Source: Bacteroidia bacterium (GTDB lineage: Bacteria; Bacteroidota; Bacteroidia; 2-12-FULL-35-15). Taken from it: a DNA stretch of 64,000 nucleotides. Where the stretch lies: the NCBI GenBank assembly GCA_030654175.1, contig JAURXZ010000033.1:62001-126000 (forward strand). The letters run 5' to 3'. Shown here one piece after another: positions 18,312 to 25,592 of this stretch. Position 1 is the stretch's first letter. Each line of letters begins with the position of its first letter. The position numbers were made by a program, and so were the translations under genes. A model generated the notes under the pieces. The model did no database searches and was not told the DNA's origin. It saw nothing but the letters and a program-made list of their open reading frames with translations.

Positions 18312-18597
18312 TTGCTGTGCGTTTTGCTCTACGTTCTTTAAAATAATTTATAATCAAATCCCCGGAAACTTTTACCGCAAGGGCAATAAATCCAGAAATA
18401 ATACTTTTCATTAAAAATGAAAGTGTATCTAAAAGAGTATCGGAAAGTGTAACTATTGTTAGAAGATCAGTTGAGAAGCTTGAGAAGGAATCGTATTTGC
18501 TTACGAGAGATAGTATCAATCCTGTGAAAAACGCAAATATGTTAGTTGCTACGTTTAATATCATACTATCGTGTTGTATTTCGGACTGATGAAACAT
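18298..18597 (-). CDS. Small two- to three-span membrane protein, 99 aa
   Basis: Hydrophobic segments at about residues 13-33 and 62-80 and a very basic C-terminus (YFKERRAKRTANGKH). It is the first gene of the structural-type block after a terminator and a repeat tract. A holin-like role or an internal-membrane virion protein are both possible. Start at the ATG at 18597. Confidence 0.6.
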   Translation of the reverse strand: MFHQSEIQHDSMILNVATNIFAFFTGLILSLVSKYDSFSSFSTDLLTIVTLSDTLLDTLSFLMKSIISGFIALAVKVSGDLIINYFKERRAKRTANGKH

Positions 18598-18650
18598 CGT
18601 GATGAATTATATTTTCAACAAATGTTAGATGAATAAAATTGGGGGTAGGT

Positions 18651-18726
18651 AACTATTCGGCAGTAGTCGGAAGTATTCGGCAATAACTTGAAGTATTCGG
18701 CAATAACTTGAAGTATTCGGAAGTAA
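18651..18726. repeat. Iteron-like direct repeats upstream of the structural block
   Basis: The decamer AAGTATTCGG occurs three times at exact 20-bp spacing (18671, 18691, 18711), separated by CAATAACTTG. Degenerate copies (AACTATTCGG at 18651 and AGTCGG at 18665) precede it. It lies 60-130 bases upstream of the first structural-type gene and just after a terminator. The layout fits operator sites for a late-gene activator or iterons of a replication origin. Confidence 0.75.
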
Positions 18727-18734
18727 TAAAATGA

Positions 18735-18762
18735 AAAAGGTTAGGAATTACCCTAACCTTTT
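18735..18762. terminator. Bidirectional terminator separating early and structural blocks
   Basis: Perfect 11-bp stem AAAAGGTTAGG / CCTAACCTTTT with a 6-base loop, 21 bases past the stop at 18783. The minus-strand T-run follows. It marks the end of the early operon. Confidence 0.85.
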
Positions 18763-18782
18763 CAATAAAAATATAGTTGATT

Positions 18783-19208
18783 CTATTTCTTTTTAATGGT
18801 TTTTGCTGTATTTTTCTTTGGCAAAGGAAATGATTTTACTGATTCATCCTTATCAAATATTTCCTGCATTATTTCTTTATACACCGCAATTTCTTCGTTT
18901 CTAATGTCAATTTGCTTGTCGAAATAGTTTAATTGGAATTCATCATCTAATCTTATCTTATAACAATCTTTTACTGCCTGTAAAGATTCTGCCAATCCAA
19001 ATTTACTAATGGACGAAATGTAATTTTTCGCTTCACTCCAGGTTAATCTTCGAGGTTTACTATTCGTTGCCGTTTCAGTAATTGACATTTTTTTACGCAT
19101 TTGGTCAATTGTAAAAAAATCCGAACCCATTGTTTCCAAAATTTTATTGGCAACTACCTTGGCATTTTTGTACATTTCATTTTCTGCTTTTTTTTCTGCT
19201 TTTTTCAT
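18783..19208 (-). CDS. Basic helical unknown protein, 141 aa
   Basis: Lys-rich at both ends (MKKAEKKAENEM and PKKNTAKTIKKK) with a helical core that could include a small DNA-binding fold (FFTIDQMRKKMSITE). Last gene of the early block, directly before the terminator and the repeat tract. A regulator of late genes is a guess from position only. Confidence 0.6.
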   Translation of the reverse strand: MKKAEKKAENEMYKNAKVVANKILETMGSDFFTIDQMRKKMSITETATNSKPRRLTWSEAKNYISSISKFGLAESLQAVKDCYKIRLDDEFQLNYFDKQIDIRNEEIAVYKEIMQEIFDKDESVKSFPLPKKNTAKTIKKK

Positions 19209-19226
19209 TTGGTTTTGAATTTAGTG

Positions 19227-19535
19227 TTAATTAAAAATTATGAATAATATTATTAGTGAAAGTCCGGATGTGAATATTGCATAGATCAATTGTGATACTA
19301 CTGATTTTACCACGTTAGCCAAATCATCGGTATAATGCTTTTTATTTGCTTCTTGCTTTTCTTCTCCGGGAAGATCTTTACATCGTTCACAAACACAATA
19401 TGGATAGTCTTCAGGATGGTAGCCACGTTTCCGAAGTGCTATTACTTGCAATATAATTGGAACAATATTTTTCCATTGTTCAACCGAGTGGTACAACCCG
19501 GCAATAAATATGATTATCAAAATTATTTTTTCCAT
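19227..19535 (-). CDS. Two-span membrane protein with Cys cluster, 102 aa
   Basis: Membrane spans at about residues 3-15/25-35 and 82-101. The loop between carries CVCERCKD, a possible metal-binding Cys cluster. It shares one base with the upstream J-domain gene. Family not recognised. Confidence 0.6.
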   Translation of the reverse strand: MEKIILIIIFIAGLYHSVEQWKNIVPIILQVIALRKRGYHPEDYPYCVCERCKDLPGEEKQEANKKHYTDDLANVVKSVVSQLIYAIFTSGLSLIILFIIFN

Positions 19536-20020
19536 TATAAAACGTTTTTAAAATATGTGAATACTTCCAATACTGTCAAATCTCCCATTGCAGCTCTTAC
19601 TGTAAAAGCAATTGTTTCTTTTAATTTTTTATTTTTTACCTGCTTTGAAATATGATCTAATAAGTCAACACCATGTTCTTTTAAATAAACCGTTGCAAGT
19701 GCTTTATATTGATTATCCGGAACGTTACTTAGTGTTTGGCACAAAAGGGTTGCATCAACTCCATTAACATTTGTAAGCGCATAAAATATACTTTGTGCTT
19801 GTTTCTTTAAAAACTCATTGTTTGGTGGGGGAGTGGTTTTTGGTGATTCCCCTTTTTCTATTTTGTCATAAAGAAAATCGTATTCACAATTTATCTCCTG
19901 GACTTTAGCAAGATCATTACTATTCTTGTTTACATCAGGGTGAAATTCTTTCATAAGCTTATTACGCTCTTTTTTCAGCTTATCCAATGTTTTGATTGAC
20001 TTAAAATAATGTAGGTGCAT
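19535..20020 (-). CDS. J-domain (DnaJ-like) protein, 161 aa
   Basis: Residues of about 1-55 form a J-domain: helix II (LDKLKKERNKLMKE), the essential HPD loop (FHPDVNKN, about 27-34) and helix III (VQEINCEYDFLYDKI). It lacks Gly/Phe and zinc-finger regions. It should recruit and stimulate host DnaK. The C-terminal part is a helical unknown domain. Phages use such proteins to direct host chaperones to replication or assembly. It overlaps the next upstream gene by 20 bases. Confidence 0.8.
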   Translation of the reverse strand: MHLHYFKSIKTLDKLKKERNKLMKEFHPDVNKNSNDLAKVQEINCEYDFLYDKIEKGESPKTTPPPNNEFLKKQAQSIFYALTNVNGVDATLLCQTLSNVPDNQYKALATVYLKEHGVDLLDHISKQVKNKKLKETIAFTVRAAMGDLTVLEVFTYFKNVL

Positions 20021-20201
20021 TGGTTTCTTTTTTATGAAGTTTGATTATTCTGTTCTTTGCAGAAATACGATTGCGAAACACTTTTATAATTTCAAAATTT
20101 ACAGAGTAGTTAAAACATTTATTTTTGATTCGCTCAATATTAGTAGCAAAACCAAGCCTGTCAAGTTCATCTTGTAATTTTGAAAAATCTTTTTTGTTCA
20201 T
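20001..20201 (-). CDS. Small basic unknown protein, 66 aa
   Basis: Lys/Arg/Asn-rich (FRNRISAKNRIIKLHKK), helix plus strand pattern, pI clearly high. It overlaps the J-domain gene by 20 bases, a sign of translational coupling. Function unknown. Confidence 0.6.
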   Translation of the reverse strand: MNKKDFSKLQDELDRLGFATNIERIKNKCFNYSVNFEIIKVFRNRISAKNRIIKLHKKETNAPTLF

Positions 20202-20205
20202 GGTG

Positions 20206-20394
20206 CTATCCTAAATGTTCAATGATTAATTGTACCTGCTTTGGCAGCAAGTTTCTGTAATTTACTTTCGTAGTCATTTTATCTAACTTCCTTCTAATTG
20301 GTGCAATACTTTCATTAAAATCCTCATAACTCATTTTGTAATGTTCGCGCAACGATTTGAATGATTGCCCTGTTAATCCTAATTCTTTTGCCAT
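20206..20394 (-). CDS. Small helical, possibly DNA-binding protein, 62 aa
   Basis: N-terminal LGLTGQSFKSLREHYKMSYE resembles a helix-turn-helix, then a second pair of helices. It is 4 bases ahead of the next gene. Possible small regulator; low certainty. Confidence 0.55.
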   Translation of the reverse strand: MAKELGLTGQSFKSLREHYKMSYEDFNESIAPIRRKLDKMTTKVNYRNLLPKQVQLIIEHLG

Positions 20395-20423
20395 TTGCTA
20401 TATGATTATTTAGTTTATAATTT

Positions 20424-20669
20424 TCATTTTCCGGTAGGTCTTGGTTTTGTTTTTTTTAGAAGTTTTCCTGCTTTTATATTCGCTTCTCTTTGGCAGAATA
20501 TAAAATGATTCTTTTGGGCTTCCAATGCTCCAATAACTTCATGATAACCAACTTCTCTACCATTTTCAGGAGCAACACCCACTTTGGCGCAGTTTTCAAA
20601 AACTTGTATGGTAATTGTAAACAACGGTTTATCGAAGTTTGGTTTAAATAGTTTGTTTTCTGTTGTCAT
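20424..20669 (-). CDS. Small unknown protein, 81 aa
   Basis: Beta-alpha pattern (TITIQVFENCAKVGVAPENG), basic tail (KLLKKTKPRPTGK). The pattern occurs in small phage early proteins. Its ATG overlaps the stop of the 55-aa gene (TAATG), showing coupling. Confidence 0.6.
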   Translation of the reverse strand: MTTENKLFKPNFDKPLFTITIQVFENCAKVGVAPENGREVGYHEVIGALEAQKNHFIFCQREANIKAGKLLKKTKPRPTGK

Positions 20670-20836
20670 TATTTTCTGTTTTTATTACCTGTTTTTTGCT
20701 TCTTTTTATTAATCCTTTTTGCTTTTTTTGCTTCTTTCTTATTGCCATCATGAACAAAATTCAAAAAATCAAATTCTTGTTTGTTCAGATCATTGAAATA
20801 GCTTTTTTCGTAAGGCTTGTGTTTTCCGCTTGGCAT
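20669..20836 (-). CDS. Small Lys-rich protein, 55 aa
   Basis: ATG at 20836, stop TAA at 20671-20669 overlapping the next ATG. Composition is dominated by Lys and Asn in the second half (KKEAKKAKRINKKKQK), consistent with nucleic acid binding. It fills the gap between two coupled genes exactly, which supports it as real. Confidence 0.55.
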   Translation of the reverse strand: MPSGKHKPYEKSYFNDLNKQEFDFLNFVHDGNKKEAKKAKRINKKKQKTGNKNRK

Positions 20837-20844
20837 CGCTTTTT

Positions 20845-21207
20845 TTATTTAGTTAATAAATCCCTGAAAATAATATCCTTTTGCTCGTTCAAAACAAATG
20901 CAGAAAATTGGTCATCTATCTGTTTTATAAATGGCGCTGCGTACATAAGAATTAACAATGATTGAATAGGAGAGATGGTTATAGAAAATAACTTAGCTCT
21001 TGGGAGATCAGCCTTTTTTATTTTCAGAATTTCCAACTTCTTTTTAAAAAGTATCATTTCTTCAAGTTGAATTTGCAGTTGTACAAATTCGATTGTTCTT
21101 TTTTTGCCAATGAACTTTGCTTTCTCAGCTCTAATGAATACACCTGAATCATTTGCAAACACAAATAAGATATCAAGCTTCTCCTTATTTAATTTCAGTT
21201 TTATCAT
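20845..21207 (-). CDS. Unknown protein, 120 aa
   Basis: Residues of about 5-60 look like a beta-hairpin then a long helix (IEFVQLQIQLEEMILFKKKL). A hydrophobic segment at about 78-95 could be membrane-associated. It overlaps the next upstream gene by 4 bases. No family recognised. Confidence 0.6.
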   Translation of the reverse strand: MIKLKLNKEKLDILFVFANDSGVFIRAEKAKFIGKKRTIEFVQLQIQLEEMILFKKKLEILKIKKADLPRAKLFSITISPIQSLLILMYAAPFIKQIDDQFSAFVLNEQKDIIFRDLLTK

Positions 21208-21479
21208 TTTTGAGTTATGTATTTAGAACCAAATTTTATTTCATCGGTCATTTTAACTTTTCTTTCTTTTACTATTCCATCGATCAAAGCAATTGAAAAC
21301 TGATCTTCATAAAATAGTTTACCATCAGGGTTAATGAAAACTGTATAAGGAGAAATTTCTTTTTCTTTCTCTTTTTTCATATCCGCAATTGCTTCTTTTA
21401 CTGCAATTATAAATTTTACAAGTTGCAGCATTTGATCAATGAAAATGGTGAATACGAGTAATTGAATTGCTATTATCAT
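21204..21479 (-). CDS. Membrane-anchored small protein, 91 aa
   Basis: N-terminal hydrophobic helix (MIIAIQLLVFTIFIDQML), then a charged helix (ADMKKEKEKE) and a small beta-rich C-terminal part. ATGA overlap with the 120-aa gene. Function unknown. Confidence 0.55.
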   Translation of the reverse strand: MIIAIQLLVFTIFIDQMLQLVKFIIAVKEAIADMKKEKEKEISPYTVFINPDGKLFYEDQFSIALIDGIVKERKVKMTDEIKFGSKYITQK

Positions 21480-21484
21480 GGTTT

Positions 21485-21637
21485 TTATTTTTTTAATTTT
21501 ATTAACGAAGCCATTAAAATCAAATGCTTTTTCAGTTTTATTTTTTCACAATTACACATAAGTTTATAATTTTTAGTTATAGGAGCAATAACATGACCTT
21601 CGCAAGTTATTTCAAAAGAAATTAATTTTTTAGCCAT
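21485..21637 (-). CDS. Small protein with two Cys pairs, 50 aa
   Basis: ATG at 21637, TAA at 21487-21485. Sequence starts MAKKLISFEITCEGHVIAP and contains CNC. It has a basic, hydrophobic C-terminal half. It fits the gap between 21,479 and 21,657 and is followed 5 bases later by the next gene. Moderate support only. Confidence 0.45.
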   Translation of the reverse strand: MAKKLISFEITCEGHVIAPITKNYKLMCNCEKIKLKKHLILMASLIKLKK

Positions 21638-21656
21638 GTTTACATCATCAAGAGTA

Positions 21657-21860
21657 CTACTGCATCGGTAGATTTGGGTAACTTACATTTTCTGAAAAAT
21701 CTTCAACACACCATATTCCTTCATCACCATCCAATCCGAAAGCCCTTTTTTTTCCAAAATCAGGTAAATGGCTGGTGATCGTTTTTACTTTACCTGCCTC
21801 AAACAGGTAATCTTTGGGATTATTCTTAATCCTAACCTTCATTCCTACTTGTAGTTTCAT
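21657..21860 (-). CDS. Small KOW/SH3-like barrel protein, 67 aa
   Basis: The start at 21860 makes an ATGA overlap with the upstream stop, so the longer reading from 21881 is rejected. The sequence MKLQVGMKVRIKNNP ... EAGKVKTITSHL is the usual pattern of small SH3-like or KOW-like barrels that bind nucleic acid or protein, common among phage early proteins. Confidence 0.6.
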   Translation of the reverse strand: MKLQVGMKVRIKNNPKDYLFEAGKVKTITSHLPDFGKKRAFGLDGDEGIWCVEDFSENVSYPNLPMQ

Positions 21861-22057
21861 TTGCTTATATACAAATCCCAATCCTCGTTAAATGACACAT
21901 CAGTTCTATACTTCCAAAACTCAAGCGGATGGCATTTTACTCCATCCTCAAGGACAATTTTACCATCTTCCATAGTTACCCACTCATCACTTGAAAAGTG
22001 CCTGTGTGTTACCTTATTCCCTTGTAACATTTCTTCTATTGCTTTCTGCTTTGTCAT
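21857..22057 (-). CDS. DUF2829/Tad2-like small phage protein, 66 aa
   Basis: Start at MTKQKAIEEMLQGNKVTHRH (22057). The pattern 'AI..ML.G.KVTHR.F....W..M..G.I..EDG......FW...T...W..DW.LYI' is typical of a widespread small phage protein resembling DUF2829 proteins, some of which (Tad2) bind signalling nucleotides to block Thoeris defence. The match is by eye, and the anti-defence role here is inference. A shared leader motif lies 34 bases upstream. Confidence 0.55.
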   Translation of the reverse strand: MTKQKAIEEMLQGNKVTHRHFSSDEWVTMEDGKIVLEDGVKCHPLEFWKYRTDVSFNEDWDLYISK

Positions 22058-22080
22058 AATTTTAATTAAGGTAGCAGCTG

Positions 22081-22101
22081 CTACATACATTTTTTACTTT
22101 A
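22081..22101 (-). promoter_or_regulatory. Recurrent early-gene leader motif, copy 1
   Basis: On the minus strand TAAAGTAAAAAATGTATGTAG. It matches copy 2 at 22803-22823 in almost all positions, and partly a site at 23613-23623. It lies about 34 bases upstream of the start at 22057. Probable promoter or operator for individual early genes. Confidence 0.5.
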
Positions 22102-22108
22102 CTGGCCG

Positions 22109-22273
22109 TTATGTTTTTGATTTTGCCAATACTTCTTTTATCATTTCAATTGATAAGCATACTTGCCTATCTGCGCAAGTTGTTTTTTTTCTACTATCCA
22201 ATATGTTGGCAACGATTCTAAGCGTATCTTCAATATGTTCGGCTTGAAATTTGTTTATCGTTAATTCTTCCAT
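22109..22273 (-). CDS. Small helical protein, 54 aa
   Basis: ATG at 22273, TAA at 22111-22109. Sequence MEELTINKFQAEHIEDTLRI..., amphipathic helices with two Cys (TTCADRQVC). It is adjacent to the stop of the ASCH-like gene (2 bases). Unknown function. Confidence 0.55.
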   Translation of the reverse strand: MEELTINKFQAEHIEDTLRIVANILDSRKKTTCADRQVCLSIEMIKEVLAKSKT

Positions 22274-22274
22274 C

Positions 22275-22778
22275 TTACTCAATGATAATATTTTGTAATT
22301 CGCATTCAGGAACGAATCCTATACCTTGTTTTCCATGTTTCCATTCAAAAGGTTTGATTTTAAATATATCTTTAAAGTGTAGTGCCCATTGAATTTTTGT
22401 AACCGGTATATCATCAATTATTTCAATTTTTTCACCAATAAATTTTACGTATGACTTATCGGTGGGAGTTAAAATTTTAATTTCTGAAAGTGTCGCTATT
22501 CCAATAGCCCAACCATTTAATAATCGTGTTTCATCATTTGAATTATGAAGCATTTTAGTAATGTCTAAAATCACATCATTACCGCACCAATTATAAAGAG
22601 TAGCGTTATCACATTCCTTTTTTGTAGTATAGATCAGGTACTTCCCTTTTGGAAATGGCGGTTTTTTGCCTTTCCGGACAAACCTTGTTTCAACTTTACC
22701 ATGAAACATAAGACTTCCAAAAGGTTGATAAAAACCAATCGAACGAATAATTTCTTTTTTGTTTCCGAATAAATCCAT
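22275..22778 (-). CDS. ASCH-domain-like protein, 167 aa
   Basis: N-terminal SIGFYQPFGSLMFHGKVETR is a good match to the ASCH domain signature (S.WQP.A.LI..G.K..ETR), followed by KPPFPKGKYLIYTTKK, as in ASCH/YTH-like RNA or modified-base binding proteins, which are common in phages. There is no fusion partner. Preceded by leader copy 2. Confidence 0.7.
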   Translation of the reverse strand: MDLFGNKKEIIRSIGFYQPFGSLMFHGKVETRFVRKGKKPPFPKGKYLIYTTKKECDNATLYNWCGNDVILDITKMLHNSNDETRLLNGWAIGIATLSEIKILTPTDKSYVKFIGEKIEIIDDIPVTKIQWALHFKDIFKIKPFEWKHGKQGIGFVPECELQNIIIE

Positions 22779-22802
22779 ATTGTTATTTTTGTTAATGGTA
22801 CC

Positions 22803-22823
22803 CTACATACAATTTTTACTTTA
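22803..22823 (-). promoter_or_regulatory. Recurrent early-gene leader motif, copy 2
   Basis: Minus strand TAAAGTAAAAATTGTATGTAG, about 25-45 bases upstream of the start at 22778. See copy 1 at 22081-22101. A third, weaker match precedes 23550 (TAAAGTAAAAATTA at 23610-23623). Confidence 0.5.
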
Positions 22824-22834
22824 TCGGATCTTGA

Positions 22835-23134
22835 TTACTCCCAAGTTCTCCGGGTTAAACTATTTATAAGTTTCATTTTCCGGATGTATGCTTGTGCAGC
22901 AAGTTTTTTCTTCATTGAATTATCGTTGATTTCCTTTTCAATTAAGGGGATTCCATCCTTCGGTTGATGGATGCCATCAAGAAATAATTTTTTACCTGAG
23001 TAGATGCCAAATTTCCCAGTATGCAACTGCGTTACTTTCTTTGTTTTTTCATCTGTTTTAGATTTTGTAATGTGTCGAATTGAATAACCTTTGTGGTTCA
23101 ATACAATCTTTCCAAGTTTTGTTTTCTTTCCCAT
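22835..23134 (-). CDS. Small basic unknown protein, 99 aa
   Basis: Beta-rich first half (KIVLNHKGYSIRHITKS), basic helix at the C-terminus (MKKKLAAQAYIRKMKLINSL). High predicted pI. Preceded by the leader AAGTATATAGTT at 23171-23182, a motif also found upstream of 27601. Confidence 0.6.
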   Translation of the reverse strand: MGKKTKLGKIVLNHKGYSIRHITKSKTDEKTKKVTQLHTGKFGIYSGKKLFLDGIHQPKDGIPLIEKEINDNSMKKKLAAQAYIRKMKLINSLTRRTWE

Positions 23135-23172
23135 TTTTTTTATTTTTTTGTGGTTATAATTATTTTTGGCAA

Positions 23173-23550
23173 CTATATACTTATTCCCTCTAATTGTTGA
23201 GGGGACATAATTTTGTGAAATTCTAAAACGAACTTTAATTGCTGTTCAAAATTTGGATACTTGAAGTCTTTCGATTCGTAAACCTCATTGTGATATTTAC
23301 TCATTATGTTTTGATATTCATTTTTAGCATATTCCTGAAAGTCATCGGTACTAACTCCATCACCATTATCATACGCCCCTATTTTATCCATCAAATCCGC
23401 ACAATGGATATGGTTTTTCCATGTAAATACCGTTCCTTCATCCGCATTGGATTGATTGGCGTATATTTCACCCTTATTGATTTTCAGCGAACACCAATCG
23501 CATATATGCTCTTTGTTTGCTTTTCGTTTTTTATTTGATAATTGCTCCAT
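23173..23550 (-). CDS. Zinc-binding (CxxC...HxxC) small protein, 125 aa
   Basis: ICDWCSLKINKGEIYANQ followed by WKNHIHCADL forms a Cys-x2-Cys ... His-x2-Cys treble-clef-like zinc site (about residues 17-55). The rest is helical. Such domains occur in small phage and defence-associated proteins. Function unknown. Confidence 0.65.
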   Translation of the reverse strand: MEQLSNKKRKANKEHICDWCSLKINKGEIYANQSNADEGTVFTWKNHIHCADLMDKIGAYDNGDGVSTDDFQEYAKNEYQNIMSKYHNEVYESKDFKYPNFEQQLKFVLEFHKIMSPQQLEGISI

Positions 23551-23629
23551 TTTATTTATAATTTTTTAGGGGGATGGTTACCTTATTTTTTTGATCGAGA
23601 TCTTACAGTTAATTTTTACTTTACTTCAG

Positions 23630-23920
23630 CTACTCCCAAATTTTCTTTTGCGGATTCCATGTAAATAATGGATCATCATTTTCTCCACATCGTTTTGAAT
23701 CCCATATCTGAGCCTGTTCAATTATTGAACTTCGGGCAATGACCAAATCTTTCAATGATTGCAAACCCTTATCTCGTTTCGATATAAAACCATTGTAAGT
23801 TTTATTTTTCGGCAAATGATAATTATTCCATTTTGCGCCTGAAACATGAAGAACCCAACAATGATATTCCACTTTTGCAAGGACATTGGGGTCTGTAAAA
23901 TTGTTTTTTGATTTGCTCAT
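23630..23920 (-). CDS. Unknown small protein, 96 aa
   Basis: Trp-rich basic protein (YHCWVLHVSGAKWNNYHLPKN). It lies between the replication-type gene and the zinc protein in the same direction. No motif recognised. Start at the ATG at 23920. Confidence 0.55.
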   Translation of the reverse strand: MSKSKNNFTDPNVLAKVEYHCWVLHVSGAKWNNYHLPKNKTYNGFISKRDKGLQSLKDLVIARSSIIEQAQIWDSKRCGENDDPLFTWNPQKKIWE

Positions 23921-23952
23921 AAATTTTATTTTTTGGCTTGTTTATATTGATT

Positions 23953-25374
23953 TTATTGGCTACTTACAGTTTGGTAAATAATTTGTTTGTTGAAATTTTT
24001 ATGTTCTACCACCGCTTCATTGAAAAAATCGAGGTAAGCTTTATTTTTCTTTTTATTCAAATACTGTGTCGCTTTTCGATAAACATCTGAATTGTTTTCA
24101 CTCTTTACAAAAGCTTGATACCAATGGTTTGTAGCTTTGATGCTATCCGTAATATCTTTGTTTTTGGCTATGTATGGTTTAACATAATTTTCAACGTGTA
24201 CGAGGGTTGTGGAGAGCAAACCGCCTTTAAAATAAACGTCTAAATATTTGTGGAGTGGGGCAGGGGTGAAGCCTGTCCTTCGATTACTTTTGTAAGCTTC
24301 CATGACTGCGAGCCACAGATCAGCTGATAATTCTGCAATACTTTTTCCGGCAGCTTTTCTACTAAAATATTGCTGCAAATCCTTCGTAGCAAGTTTTATA
24401 TCAGCTTCTGAAACAAATTTATCTTTGTAAAGCACGTTCAAAATAAGCCTCATTGCCGATGCAACATGAAAGCCTAAAAGGTTCATATCTTCGTTTTGCG
24501 CGGCTTTTTCAATTTCGCGCGGGCGGAATGCTTGTTCTTGTTTTTCCGTAGCAAGGTGTTTGAAATTTAGGGATAGGAGGCTGACCTCAACCGGCTTGTT
24601 GATGCTCCCATGTTCTTGTTTTGTTCTTGATGGAGCCAAAGCTCCATTTAAAATTTGAGAATTGTTGAATTCAATCTGCGTTAGCAGATTGTTTTCAACC
24701 ATTCTCTCCCTACCCATATTTATATTAAGTTCTTGTAATTGTACTGGAACAATAATATGATTACAATTTGTAACCATATACCCATTGGAGGCCTCTGAAA
24801 ACAGGGGGCGAATAGTTGATAGCAAAGTGAGATTTTGGGGGGTTATTAACGCCTTTTCAACAGAATTGCAGTAGTTATTAACAACCATATTCGTGTAAGT
24901 TGATTCCATACAAGCTGCTAAAACATCCGGATTAAAGCCGATCTGAAAACCTGAATTTGTGCCATGAAATACATATTTATCCTTATCGAATATTCCAGCC
25001 TCTGTGGCACGTTTAATATGCAAGTGGACTGTTTTCTTACACAACAGTCGATTGCGCTTTGTAACCACTGATTTGTTGGTTATTTTGAATACTGGCTCTG
25101 TACATTGAGTGTTTTCATTTCGCTGCAAAAACTTTGCGTACATATCTAAAATGGCAAGTACCGTTGCTTCAACGGATGCTTTTAGAATTACAGCTTTGTA
25201 TGTGCCTTTTGGCCCCAAACAATATTTCTCACGGAACGCTTCATAGTTTCCATGCTGTTTTTTGCATTCGTTCCATTCTTTTTCAATTGCTGCATTACAC
25301 TTATGTATATGCTCTGCAATAGCTTTTTTTGTGAGCTGATAATGAATTTTCAGATAAATTGGTGTTGGCGTCAT
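23953..25374 (-). CDS. Probable DNA-binding/replication protein with winged-helix region, 473 aa
   Basis: The largest protein of the early block. Residues of about 100-165 show a wHTH-like pattern (VVTKRNRLLCKKTVHLHIKRA, then a wing-like FHGTNSGFQIGFNP), as in plasmid/phage initiators and DnaD-like proteins. The C-terminal half is helical. No polymerase, primase or helicase motif is visible. It ends a four-gene coupled group (overlaps at 25371-25374 and 25589-25592). A replication-initiation role is inference. Confidence 0.55.
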   Translation of the reverse strand: MTPTPIYLKIHYQLTKKAIAEHIHKCNAAIEKEWNECKKQHGNYEAFREKYCLGPKGTYKAVILKASVEATVLAILDMYAKFLQRNENTQCTEPVFKITNKSVVTKRNRLLCKKTVHLHIKRATEAGIFDKDKYVFHGTNSGFQIGFNPDVLAACMESTYTNMVVNNYCNSVEKALITPQNLTLLSTIRPLFSEASNGYMVTNCNHIIVPVQLQELNINMGRERMVENNLLTQIEFNNSQILNGALAPSRTKQEHGSINKPVEVSLLSLNFKHLATEKQEQAFRPREIEKAAQNEDMNLLGFHVASAMRLILNVLYKDKFVSEADIKLATKDLQQYFSRKAAGKSIAELSADLWLAVMEAYKSNRRTGFTPAPLHKYLDVYFKGGLLSTTLVHVENYVKPYIAKNKDITDSIKATNHWYQAFVKSENNSDVYRKATQYLNKKKNKAYLDFFNEAVVEHKNFNKQIIYQTVSSQ

Positions 25375-25592
25375 AGTTGAAGTTTCCTTGCTAATTGTGT
25401 TAGTGAATATTTTTTATATACCTCTTGCAGAATATTTATTTTCTGCTCATCTTCTAATGTTTCAACCTTAAAAGCTGGTTCATCAGCAGGAAGTCGTTTG
25501 TTTGCAGCTCTGATAATTTCATTTAGATCAGAAACAGTTACGCGTGATTTTTTGATGTATTCAAGTATATCCCTATGTTCTATCATGCTCAT
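25371..25592 (-). CDS. Small helical protein, 73 aa
   Basis: ATGA overlaps on both sides couple it to the replication-type gene and the 79-aa gene. It contains ILQEVYKKYSLTQLARKLQL, a helix pair like half of an HTH domain. Possibly an accessory of the 473-aa protein. Confidence 0.6.
   Translation of the reverse strand: MSMIEHRDILEYIKKSRVTVSDLNEIIRAANKRLPADEPAFKVETLEDEQKINILQEVYKKYSLTQLARKLQL

Noticed and set aside
18651-18726. CRISPR array
   Set aside because: The repeat unit is 10 bp with identical 10-bp gaps, so there are no variable spacers.
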